Shown piece after piece: positions 28,803 to 36,665 of a stretch of DNA of 64,000 bases. Source of the stretch: Cytophagales bacterium (GTDB lineage Bacteria > Bacteroidota > Bacteroidia > Cytophagales > Spirosomataceae); NCBI GenBank assembly GCA_013298025.1, contig JAAFJE010000015.1, forward strand, positions 62,001 through 126,000. The letters are read 5' to 3'. A program made the translations under genes and the position numbers. A model generated the notes under the pieces. It worked only from the letters and a program-made list of their open reading frames with translations, made no database searches and was not told the origin of the DNA. The first letter of the stretch is position 1, and each line of letters opens with the position of its first letter.

Positions 28803-29645
28803 CTACTGATGGTATATTATGCAGTTATGTTTGTTTGCCCAATCAGTAGTATCTTTAAATAATTTCGTTTTTTGAAACATTTCTTGTGTGTAAGCTATTC
28901 TAAAGTAAATAGCCATTTCTTTTTCATTAATTCCTTTGTGACTGGAGGAACAAAAATGAGCCATTACTTTCATAAAATCATGTCCGTTACAGATTTGCCG
29001 TAAATCATGATTATTCTTGTGTAGCTGGTTAACTGAGTCAAAAATCTGCTCTATATCTTTTAATCTTGCATTGGGTGAATGCTCTATAACTTTCATAATA
29101 AGCATTCTTTCATCAATAGAAAATGTTCTTTTATTAAATAATTCATTGATTTTCAGACCTCTAAAATTGAGTTCTAATTTTTCTATTTCATTATACCATC
29201 TTAGATAGCCCAAAAATTGTATAGACTTTAACAATTTCTCAAATGTAGCCTGATGTTCATTAGCATTAATTGCTGTATGTTCAAAAAATATCGGACAATG
29301 GCATTGACTTTCTGATGCCATCATTATTTCATAGTCATGATAGTCAGTCAAAAATAAGTTAGGAAATTGTGATTTCTTTCCTTCCAAATGAAGAAAATCA
29401 GCATCTCTTATTCCAATAATTAGCTTGTAAATATCATTTAGAATCTCTAAGCCTTTTTCTAAAAAAATCTTTCCGCCTGGAATCGTTTCTATTTTACAAG
29501 TATCATTATTGAATAATTTTCGATATAATTTCACATCACTTTCACCTTCCAACAAGACAAATACCTTCCCTTTACTGTTTGGATGAGCAATATCAAGCCT
29601 TAATTCAGCTATTTTTGATTCAGGTGTAATGTCTTCTTTTCTCAT
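28803..29645 (-). CDS. DUF4435 TOPRIM-type protein, probable PARIS effector AriB
   Basis: A 280-residue protein whose N-terminal 120 residues match DUF4435, a TOPRIM-like fold. The key acidic residues are Glu33/Glu35 in VFVLLEGESDVKLY and the Asp81-Ala-Asp83 pair in IGIRDADF, with TDYHDYEIMM behind. The C-terminal 150 residues are helical and not recognised. In PARIS, AriB is held by the ATPase AriA and, when a phage anti-restriction protein is sensed, is released as a toxic nuclease reported to cut tRNA. The start overlaps the stop of the ATPase gene as ATGA, which implies translational coupling. Base composition is clearly AT-richer than serS and lysC. Confidence 0.82.
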   Translation of the reverse strand: MRKEDITPESKIAELRLDIAHPNSKGKVFVLLEGESDVKLYRKLFNNDTCKIETIPGGKIFLEKGLEILNDIYKLIIGIRDADFLHLEGKKSQFPNLFLTDYHDYEIMMASESQCHCPIFFEHTAINANEHQATFEKLLKSIQFLGYLRWYNEIEKLELNFRGLKINELFNKRTFSIDERMLIMKVIEHSPNARLKDIEQIFDSVNQLHKNNHDLRQICNGHDFMKVMAHFCSSSHKGINEKEMAIYFRIAYTQEMFQKTKLFKDTTDWANKHNCIIYHQ

Positions 29646-30931
29646 TGTGTGGTCTGAGTTTCAAGATTAAAAACTAAATCCCATCGGTCATTGATAATTT
29701 GTGGAGAATGAGTTGCCACAATTACTTGCATTTGTTGCAATTCCATAATTTTCAATAAATCACTCAAAAATTCTTTTTGCCAAGTAACATGGAGCGAGAT
29801 TTCAGGCTCATCAATCAATACCAGCGTGTTTTTATTGGACTTAAAAATTAGTTCATACAGCAATACTACTTCGTGTTGTTCGCCTGATGATAAATCAGTT
29901 AGGCTAAGTTCATCACCTTTACTTGTTAAAAAAATAAATCCTTTTTTTCGGTCTATTTTAATAGATTTGAAAGTAAATCGTCTTTCATTTAGAATATTAG
30001 TGAAAAGCTCTAACTTATTCAAAAGCTCATCAAACACGCTAATCTTTTCCTCTGAGTCTTTGAGATAAACTAACAATACATTGGCATTCTTTTCATCATA
30101 ACTTGGAATTTCCTGCTCACTTTGGGACAAGCCAAACTGTTTTAACTTTTCCTGTTTTTGTTTTAAAGCTTTAAATCGTATATCAAATTCTTCAATTGAC
30201 AAATGTCCTTTTTCATTTAGCAACCTTTTTGGAAAAGAACTGTCCAACCGTTGTGAAATTGAGAATGAGTCCTGTAAGTGAGTATTTATAAGCCCTCTTA
30301 GTTCAATAGCATATTCAGTAATTGTATCTATAACATAAATATCATTTCTATCTGAATAACTATTTCTCCTTTTAATTGGAGCTCTTCTTAAAAGTCTTTG
30401 TTCTTTGATAATATGAACATTAAATGAATCTAATAATTCATTTAAATCTTTTGGGAGTTTAAACTTACTCTCTTCTTCTAAAAATTGATTAAAAATAGGA
30501 TAATCATTTATTAAATCTTCAATTTGTAGAAGCCTATCTGTTGTTACATCAATCCACTGACCGTCGTCAACCTGTCTGAGGTTAGGAAATTGTCTTAGAA
30601 TATCCCTACCTATTGAATGTTCTAATTTTTTAGAATACTTGAAGGTCTCATTTTTTGTGTCATCAATTGTTATTATTATTTCATTATTAGCTATGTGTTT
30701 TTTAATATAAATAGTCCTTTTTGCATCAGTCCAAATCGTAATAGATTCAAATACTAACTTTTGAAAAAAATAGAAGCGTTTGTTAAAAAAACTATAGATA
30801 ATATTCAAAATCATGGTTTTTCCAAACCCATTTGGACCAGTAATAATCAATAAGTTTTCCTCATTTTCAAGGGGAATTGTATAATCAAAAAGGTTAAAAA
30901 GTCCTTTTATTTCGATTTTAGATAATCTCAT
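29642..30931 (-). CDS. AAA/ABC-type ATPase, probable PARIS sensor AriA
   Basis: A 429-residue RecF/SMC-like ATPase. The Walker A motif GPNGFGKT is at residues 32-39, the ABC signature reads LSSGEQHEVVLL, Walker B LVLIDEPE has Asp374/Glu375, and the H-loop His408 is in ATHSPQII. The middle is helical and charged, with coiled-coil character. This is the AAA_15/AAA_21 type found with DUF4435 partners. In PARIS the AriA ATPase forms a ring that stores AriB and detects anti-restriction proteins such as Ocr. Gene order and sizes here fit. A -7 box lies 24 nt upstream, inside the lysC terminator region. An OLD-family or other ATPase-TOPRIM system is the main alternative. Confidence 0.82.
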   Translation of the reverse strand: MRLSKIEIKGLFNLFDYTIPLENEENLLIITGPNGFGKTMILNIIYSFFNKRFYFFQKLVFESITIWTDAKRTIYIKKHIANNEIIITIDDTKNETFKYSKKLEHSIGRDILRQFPNLRQVDDGQWIDVTTDRLLQIEDLINDYPIFNQFLEEESKFKLPKDLNELLDSFNVHIIKEQRLLRRAPIKRRNSYSDRNDIYVIDTITEYAIELRGLINTHLQDSFSISQRLDSSFPKRLLNEKGHLSIEEFDIRFKALKQKQEKLKQFGLSQSEQEIPSYDEKNANVLLVYLKDSEEKISVFDELLNKLELFTNILNERRFTFKSIKIDRKKGFIFLTSKGDELSLTDLSSGEQHEVVLLYELIFKSNKNTLVLIDEPEISLHVTWQKEFLSDLLKIMELQQMQVIVATHSPQIINDRWDLVFNLETQTTQ

Positions 30932-30954
30932 GGCTTGTTTAGTTTTTCGCTACA

Positions 30955-30962
30955 CAAAGATA
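30955..30962 (-). promoter_or_regulatory. Candidate -7 promoter element for the ATPase/DUF4435 operon
   Basis: TATCTTTG on the minus strand fits TAnnTTTG. A TTTC, one base off the -33 consensus, lies 18 nt upstream within the terminator stem of lysC. The leader would be about 20 nt. Confidence 0.5.
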
Positions 30963-30968
30963 AAAAAA

Positions 30969-31005
30969 ATAGCCGTGTTGGAAACAGGTTTCACAACACG
31001 GCTAT
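30969..31005 (-). terminator. Rho-independent terminator of lysC
   Basis: A perfect 12-bp stem (30969-30980 with 30994-31005) with a 13-nt loop is followed on the minus strand by T8. It separates lysC from the defence operon. Confidence 0.9.
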
Positions 31006-31023
31006 ACAGCGATGTTGTTATAA

Positions 31024-32382
31024 TCAAGGAGCGGAGAAAATTTCTTTCATTGTGTCTTCATACAAGAAACAACGCTCGTTGAGGGCGTTCAAAGCGGCGG
31101 CTTTGTGTTTGCCGTGAATCAACAAGGAAATGTTATGCTCCGATGCACCGTAAGAAATCATACGAATTGGAATACTTTTCATGGCATCTAATACTTTCAA
31201 AGCAATTCCTTCTTTATCGGCAGAGAAATTTCCTACGATACACACAATCGTTTGGTCTTTGTCGCATTCTTCTAAATCAGCGAATTGTTTCAATTCTGCC
31301 ATGATTTTATCTAAATGCTCGTCATTGTCGATTGTCACCGAAACCGAAACCTCCGAAGTCGTAATCATATCCACTGGCGTTTTGTATTTTTCAAATACTT
31401 CAAATACTTTACGCAAGAAGCCGTAGGCATTCAACATACGGGTCGAATGGATATAAATAGCTGTAAGGTTGTCTTTGGCAGCAATCGCCTTGATTTCACG
31501 GTCGGTTGTTTTGTCGGCAATCAACGTTCCATAAGCGGATGGCTCCATCGTATTTTTCAAACGAACAGGTACACCTTTCATTTTGGCAGGCGTGATGGTG
31601 CTTGGGTGCAAAATTTTTGCCCCGAAATACGCCAATTCGGCTGCTTCTTCAAAAGTCAACTCACGGATAGGGAAGGTTTTCTTTACAATGCGTGGGTCGT
31701 TGTTGTGCATCCCGTCGATGTCTGTCCAGATTTGTACTTCGTCTGCTACAATCGCTCCACCGATTAATGAAGCAGTATAATCAGAACCGCCACGTTTCAA
31801 GTTATCGACTTCGCCACGAGGGTTTCTACAAATAAAACCTTGCGTAATAAAGATTTGCTTGTGGGTGAGTTGTCCGAGAATTGCCCCTAATTTTTCTTCG
31901 GTAAATTTCAACACTGGCTCATTGTCGGCATCAATCAACATAAATTCTAAAGCAGGCAATAAAGCGGCATTTACGCCTTCTTCACGCAAGTATGCCTCAA
32001 ACATTTGGGTAGAAAGCAATTCGCCTTCTGCTACGATTTCTTTTTCTTGTTTTACCGAGAAAGGTTTGATATTTACCAAAGAACGAATGAATGAAAATTC
32101 TTTATCAATGATGGCTTTTCCTTCGGCGTAGCCAGCTTCGGTACTATAAAGTTCTTTTATAAAAGACTCATAATGAGCGTACAACTCATTGATTTTCTGA
32201 GTTGCCTCAGCATCATTATGCGATTTCAATGACTCTCCAATAGCAATCAAAGCGTTTGTTGTACCCGAAAGAGCCGACAAAACGACGATTTTGCGATTAC
32301 CATCTTCGGTAATCAAATTTTTAATTGAGTGCATTCGCTCGGGCTTCCCAACGGAAGTTCCCCCAAATTTCCAAACTTGCAT
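31024..32382 (-). CDS. lysC: Aspartate kinase
   Basis: A 452-residue monofunctional aspartokinase, the first step to lysine, threonine and methionine. The N-terminal kinase motif is VWKFGGTSVG (residues 3-12), with FITQGFICRN and GRGGSDYTA-like RGGSDYTASLIGGA in the middle. Two ACT-like segments follow from about residue 300 (IYIHSTRMLNAYGFLRKVFEVFEKY and IVCIVGNFSADKEGIALKVLDAM), which would bind lysine or threonine for feedback control. It is not fused to homoserine dehydrogenase. Confidence 0.96.
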   Translation of the reverse strand: MQVWKFGGTSVGKPERMHSIKNLITEDGNRKIVVLSALSGTTNALIAIGESLKSHNDAEATQKINELYAHYESFIKELYSTEAGYAEGKAIIDKEFSFIRSLVNIKPFSVKQEKEIVAEGELLSTQMFEAYLREEGVNAALLPALEFMLIDADNEPVLKFTEEKLGAILGQLTHKQIFITQGFICRNPRGEVDNLKRGGSDYTASLIGGAIVADEVQIWTDIDGMHNNDPRIVKKTFPIRELTFEEAAELAYFGAKILHPSTITPAKMKGVPVRLKNTMEPSAYGTLIADKTTDREIKAIAAKDNLTAIYIHSTRMLNAYGFLRKVFEVFEKYKTPVDMITTSEVSVSVTIDNDEHLDKIMAELKQFADLEECDKDQTIVCIVGNFSADKEGIALKVLDAMKSIPIRMISYGASEHNISLLIHGKHKAAALNALNERCFLYEDTMKEIFSAP

Positions 32383-32447
32383 TGTATTGTTAATTAATGA
32401 TTATCTATAATTTGTATTTGAGATTGATACTTCTTAAACTTTTCATA

Positions 32448-32684
32448 TCAGCACATATATTCTTTTAAATCATCTAAAGGCTCATCAAAATCATCTGGAA
32501 TAGAAATTTTTCCAGCCAAAGTACCTAATTGTCGTTTTTTCTTAGGTTTTTCTTCAACCTTGTCATTTACTAAAACAATCACTCTAACAGACTGATTTGC
32601 TTTGAGTTGAGATTGTAAATCACTCGGAATATCAATGTGTTGATTATCCGTGAGAATTGTCGGAAATTCGATGGCTTGTAGCAT
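32448..32684 (-). CDS. DUF2281/VapB-like small protein, orphan antitoxin candidate
   Basis: A 78-residue protein. The N-terminal half has the short beta pattern of AbrB/VapB-like DNA-binding folds. A Lys-rich linker (EEKPKKKRQLG) precedes a C-terminal tail, LAGKISIPDDFDEPLDDLKEYM, which is the form of antitoxin tails that bind PIN-domain toxins. No PIN-domain or other toxin gene adjoins it: lysC lies 66 bp downstream and ribH upstream. It is therefore either an orphan or acts with a distant toxin. Assignment is by pattern only. Confidence 0.65.
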   Translation of the reverse strand: MLQAIEFPTILTDNQHIDIPSDLQSQLKANQSVRVIVLVNDKVEEKPKKKRQLGTLAGKISIPDDFDEPLDDLKEYMC

Positions 32685-32747
32685 AATTTTGTCGTTAAAA
32701 TGTGCTAAACTTCTCTGAAAATCTACCTTTTATTGCATAATTTCAAT

Positions 32748-33224
32748 TTAAAACGCCAACATTTTCACCGCAGTAATGGCAGCTTCGTCGCCTTTATTAC
32801 CATGAATACCTCCTGCACGGTCAAGTGCTTGCTGTTCGGTATTGGGCGTTAATACACCAAAGATAACAGGTTTGTCGTATTTTAAACTCACTGTGGTAAG
32901 TCCTTGAGCCACAGCATTGTTGATATAATCGTTGTGTTTGGTTTCGCCTTGAATCACGCAACCGATGCAAATAACGGCATCAATTTCTGGTTTTTGCGCC
33001 ATTTTCTGAGCCCCAAAACTAAGCTCATAACTGCCCGGAACACTTACCCGAACGATGTTTTCTGTTTTTGCTCCGTAAGTAAGCAGGGTTTTATAAGCCC
33101 CGTCGGCCAAGGCATTTGTAATTTCTTCGTTCCATTCTGCTACCACGATAGCAAATTTTTTATGAGAAATATCTGGTAAATTTTCGGTAGAAAAAATACT
33201 CAGGTTTTTATGAGCAGATGACAT
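32748..33224 (-). CDS. ribH: 6,7-dimethyl-8-ribityllumazine synthase
   Basis: A 158-residue enzyme of the last but one riboflavin step, forming lumazine from the 4-carbon unit and the ribityl pyrimidine; it assembles as a 60-mer or pentamer. Family motifs are seen in order: VVAEWNEEIT, VRVSVPGSYELSFGAQKMA, CIGCVIQGETKHNDYI and FGVLTPNTEQQALDRAGG. Length is normal. It lies after a TPR gene on the same strand, with a terminator between them. Confidence 0.96.
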   Translation of the reverse strand: MSSAHKNLSIFSTENLPDISHKKFAIVVAEWNEEITNALADGAYKTLLTYGAKTENIVRVSVPGSYELSFGAQKMAQKPEIDAVICIGCVIQGETKHNDYINNAVAQGLTTVSLKYDKPVIFGVLTPNTEQQALDRAGGIHGNKGDEAAITAVKMLAF

Positions 33225-33255
33225 AGTATATGATTAACGAATTTACAACAAAAAA

Positions 33256-33281
33256 GGGATAAGAACCTAAGCTCTTATCCC
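33256..33281 (-). terminator. Rho-independent terminator of the membrane TPR gene
   Basis: GGGATAAGA (33256-33264) pairs with TCTTATCCC (33273-33281), and the minus strand continues in a T6 run. It separates the TPR gene from ribH. Confidence 0.75.
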
Positions 33282-33310
33282 CTTGATTACCAATAAATTT
33301 GATATTTTAC

Positions 33311-34000
33311 TTATTCAGAGACAGAGCCTTCTAGCATCGCCTTGTATTTCTTGGCGTTGATGTATTCCGATGACTCAGCGTATTTCTCTACGATTTCTGT
33401 ATAAACCTCTAAAGCTTCCTTGCTTTGGTTGTTTGCTTCGTAAGCAGCCGCCAATTTCATCAAATAACTTGGTGTAAATTGTTTAGTTGGCTTGTATTCT
33501 GCCGCTTTTTTGTAGTAGTCTGCTGCTTCGCCGTAAGCTTTCTTCTCAGCGTAAGCGTCGCCAATCAAAGAATATGCACGTGCCTGAACCAACAAATCGT
33601 TGCTGCTAAAGCTTTTCAAATGCTCGATAGCCGCATCGTATTTGCCTTCTTTCAACTCGGCAACACCTGCATAATAGTTGGCAAGACTAGCTGCTTGACC
33701 ACCTACTTCGTCAGCAATTTTAGCGAACTCTTTCGCAGCTATTTTATTTGAATCTGCTTCAAATTTATATACAGCCTTGTACATCTTGGCTTGTCCTTCT
33801 TCGTTTTGCGTAGTGGCGTAGTATTGATACCCAAAATATCCTAGTACCGCTACAACGATTGCACCAGCAAGACCAATCACGGCCGTTTTGTTTTGCTCGA
33901 CAGTTTTTTGAATCTTCTCCACATCATGTCCTAATTCTTGTTTTAAGCCATCTGGACTTTCCAAAAATTCGAGACTTGTTTTTTCTTCTTTTTTTGCCAT
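33311..34000 (-). CDS. Membrane-anchored tetratricopeptide repeat protein (YfgM-like)
   Basis: A 229-residue protein: a charged cytoplasmic N-terminus (residues 1-38), one membrane helix (about 39-58, AVIGLAGAIVVAVLGYFGY), then TPR repeats to the end, such as ALIGDAYAEKKAYGEAADYYKKAAEY. The layout resembles YfgM, a periplasm-facing chaperone partner of the Sec translocon, and is common just before ribH in Bacteroidota. No catalytic residues are visible. A weak TAATTTTG box (34156-34163, minus) lies about 155 nt upstream. Confidence 0.82.
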   Translation of the reverse strand: MAKKEEKTSLEFLESPDGLKQELGHDVEKIQKTVEQNKTAVIGLAGAIVVAVLGYFGYQYYATTQNEEGQAKMYKAVYKFEADSNKIAAKEFAKIADEVGGQAASLANYYAGVAELKEGKYDAAIEHLKSFSSNDLLVQARAYSLIGDAYAEKKAYGEAADYYKKAAEYKPTKQFTPSYLMKLAAAYEANNQSKEALEVYTEIVEKYAESSEYINAKKYKAMLEGSVSE

Positions 34001-34295
34001 TGGGTTGTTTAAATTATGCGTTTGATGCCGTTGTTATTTGATAAAACGTCAACGTTTTTGAAAGACCAGTTATTTTTGCTTGTTTTATGAGCGGTGTTCT
34101 CCACTCAATTGACCTTTTGCTATTTAGCAAAACAATCACGCTAAAATTAGGATTGCAAAATTAGAAAATCTCTTGGAATTTTAAAGGGTTTTCTGTAAAG
34201 TTTTGGGGAGAGTCCGCAAAAGATTCCTGAAAAATCACTTTTTTATCCCGAAATAAGGCTTTTTAATACTAAATAAATGACACACAAACGATTAT

Positions 34296-35585
34296 TTAAC
34301 GGGCTTTTAGCCATAGTTCAGGGTTCTGTTTAGAAGCATTTTTCCATACCTGAAAGTTCACTTCCGACGTGCCGTCGGCATCGGTAGCTACTTCTCCTAT
34401 TTTTTGTCCTGGTGCTACTACTTGTCCTTCTTGTACGGTAACGTTGTCTAATTTACTATAAACCGTAAAATAATCGCCATGCTGTACGGCCACCATTGTA
34501 TTTACACCTTGAATATTTACTACTCGTTGTACGATGCCTCTATATACCGCCAGTACGCTGTTGCCAGCACTGGTCTGGATGTCAACGCCATTGTTATTTA
34601 CTCGAATTTTTTTCAGAAAAGGGTGGGGCTGAATACCAAAATGCCCCGAAATAAAGCCTGATTTGACAGGCCAAGGCATACGTCCTTTGAGGGCTGTAAA
34701 CGATGAAGCTACTTTGGCTTCGTCTGGCGAAAGTTCTATTTCGTTGGGAGCAGCGTTGATGGCAGTTTGCTTGGTGCGAGATTTGCGAATTTCTTTTTCT
34801 ACAGTTTTGGCAATCATATCTTCCAAACGCTCCACTGCACGACGGTTGTCTTCTAGTTGTTGTCGAAGCTTCTGTTCTTTACTGCTCAGTGCTTCTACCA
34901 CTGAGGACTGCTGATTTTTGAGAACTTCGAGGTTATGTGTTTCTTTGATTTTATCTTGTAAAATAGCTGCTTGTTCCTGCTTTTTTTGTAATAATTTTAC
35001 TTGTTCTGCCACCAGTTCTTCCCTGATTTGCTCTATCATGGCGGCTTGTTTACGGCGTTGGTCGGAGTACTGACGAAGGTATTTGTATCGCCGAACAAGC
35101 TGGTTGAAGGTAGAAGCCGAAAACAAAAAAGTAAGTTGATTGTATTTGTTGCTCACCTTGGCGGCATGGTAAATCATTTTACCGTACTCGGCTTTTAGTT
35201 TGGCCAAATCGCCTGTGAGGTTATCTTTGGTTTTATTGATTTCGTCCACTTCAACCGATAGGAGGTCTTGGTTTTGCGATAAAATATCAATTTGTTTAAC
35301 CTGCTTATTGATGCGTTCGCCGATGGCATTGAGGCGGCCAACGCTGGCTTCTTTTTTCTGTTCAGTTTTTTCAATAATGGCATTCAACTCGCTGATTTTT
35401 GCCAAGTTTTCTTTCTTTTCGGCTTCGAGCTTGGCCCTGTTGGGTCGTTTTTGAGCAAGCGAAAGCGTAGGCATACCCATGAAACCTACATACACGAGGC
35501 AACAAGCAAGCAGTGGATATATATGTTGTTTGAATGCTTTAATGGCTTTAGGTATTTTTATAAATATTGTGGAGAGGTTATGCAA
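34296..35585 (-). CDS. EnvC-like murein hydrolase activator with degenerate LytM domain
   Basis: A 429-residue exported protein. The signal segment (about residues 20-45, ending LSLAQ) is followed by a long coiled coil (about 50-275) and a C-terminal LytM/M23 domain (about 305-429, HFGIQPHPFLKKI). In active M23 enzymes a His-x3-Asp and an H-x-H bind zinc. Here the first His is replaced by Asn (NNGVD), and the HxH-like site reads YSKL, so the domain should be non-catalytic. That is the EnvC/NlpD condition: it would activate amidases at the septum. It belongs to a TPR-DUF4292-EnvC gene block on one strand. Confidence 0.9.
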   Translation of the reverse strand: MHNLSTIFIKIPKAIKAFKQHIYPLLACCLVYVGFMGMPTLSLAQKRPNRAKLEAEKKENLAKISELNAIIEKTEQKKEASVGRLNAIGERINKQVKQIDILSQNQDLLSVEVDEINKTKDNLTGDLAKLKAEYGKMIYHAAKVSNKYNQLTFLFSASTFNQLVRRYKYLRQYSDQRRKQAAMIEQIREELVAEQVKLLQKKQEQAAILQDKIKETHNLEVLKNQQSSVVEALSSKEQKLRQQLEDNRRAVERLEDMIAKTVEKEIRKSRTKQTAINAAPNEIELSPDEAKVASSFTALKGRMPWPVKSGFISGHFGIQPHPFLKKIRVNNNGVDIQTSAGNSVLAVYRGIVQRVVNIQGVNTMVAVQHGDYFTVYSKLDNVTVQEGQVVAPGQKIGEVATDADGTSEVNFQVWKNASKQNPELWLKAR

Positions 35586-35701
35586 TTCGTCGCAATTTCG
35601 GAAGAATAAATTTATCCGCCAATAGACTTTTATTCAGCTTGGTAAACTTTTACGTTACTTCTACTTTTTTGAAACGATTTGCTCAACAACGTAAGGATTT
35701 T

Positions 35702-36556
35702 TCAGTTTTTATTCAATAATTTTTCAGGAACTTTAAACGGAAAACTCAAGGGTTCTTCCAACAACTCTACCTTGGTGTGTTTCACCGTAATAACTGTTTG
35801 ATAGATTTTTTGGTCTTTTTCCGATTTGTATTCAACCGTAATAAGATTCGACAAAGGGAACAAGTAATTGTTGAGTGCCGTAAATTCATCGAAATTCATC
35901 GACAACTTGGTGTTGGTTACTTCTTGGGTCATGAGTAATTTTTTCAGTTTTTTGTCTTGCCCAATATAGTTATCAATAGAAACTTTGCCCTCGTGCTGTT
36001 TGAGTAAAAAATATTCGTTTTCACGCACTACACGAGATTTATTTTTCTTGAAAGGACGATTACCTACGATAAGCGACTGTAGAATATCGAAAGTAAGGTT
36101 AAACTTAAATTTTTCGGAAAACAATTCATACGGATATTCATGATATTCCCCTTCATATTTGTTGTAAAGTTTTACGCTATCTTGCGTAAACAGGGCTGTT
36201 GCCACCGAAACAGGCAAGCCTGGCACCGAAATATTGAGCCAAATGAGGCTGTCTTTCTTTACACGAATATCGACATTGACCGTTTGGTTGAGGGCTGTAC
36301 TTTTGACCGACACCTTGGCTTTGCCTTTCAGGTATTTGAAGTCTATTTCATCTACACTTATTTTCTCCGCTTCATTTTCTTCAGTATGAACACTCGCACG
36401 AGCCAAAGTGCTATCGGGTTTGGGTTGTACACTTGCCACCTTGCTTGTGTCTTTGGCCACAACGGGGTTTGCATTTGATTGCTGAACGACCTGTTTTTTA
36501 CACGCCACATTTACAAACAATACCAACAGGCAACATTTCAAAAGATGATGATTCAT
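35702..36556 (-). CDS. DUF4292 lipoprotein
   Basis: A 284-residue lipoprotein. The signal has a lipobox with Cys19 (VNVAC-KK), and a Ser/Ala-rich linker follows. The domain from about residue 65 has beta strands such as VDEIDFKYLKGKAKVSVKS and WLNISVPGLPVSVATALFTQDSVKLYN, which match DUF4292, a family with a LolA/LolB-like half-barrel pattern. A role in lipoprotein or outer-membrane handling is inferred from that resemblance. It lies between the TPR and EnvC genes, an arrangement conserved in Bacteroidota. Confidence 0.85.
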   Translation of the reverse strand: MNHHLLKCCLLVLFVNVACKKQVVQQSNANPVVAKDTSKVASVQPKPDSTLARASVHTEENEAEKISVDEIDFKYLKGKAKVSVKSTALNQTVNVDIRVKKDSLIWLNISVPGLPVSVATALFTQDSVKLYNKYEGEYHEYPYELFSEKFKFNLTFDILQSLIVGNRPFKKNKSRVVRENEYFLLKQHEGKVSIDNYIGQDKKLKKLLMTQEVTNTKLSMNFDEFTALNNYLFPLSNLITVEYKSEKDQKIYQTVITVKHTKVELLEEPLSFPFKVPEKLLNKN

Positions 36557-36665
36557 TTTTAAAGCAATTATTCGGGTGATTTAAGTACTGATAGAAAATT
36601 GCAAATTAGTGTTTTGATTTTCATGGAGTTATAGCTTATTGTATCCAAAAAACGCTACATTTAGT

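Noticed and set aside
31315-31767. Forward frame of 150 codons inside lysC
   Set aside because: Antisense shadow of a conserved enzyme; no motif of its own.
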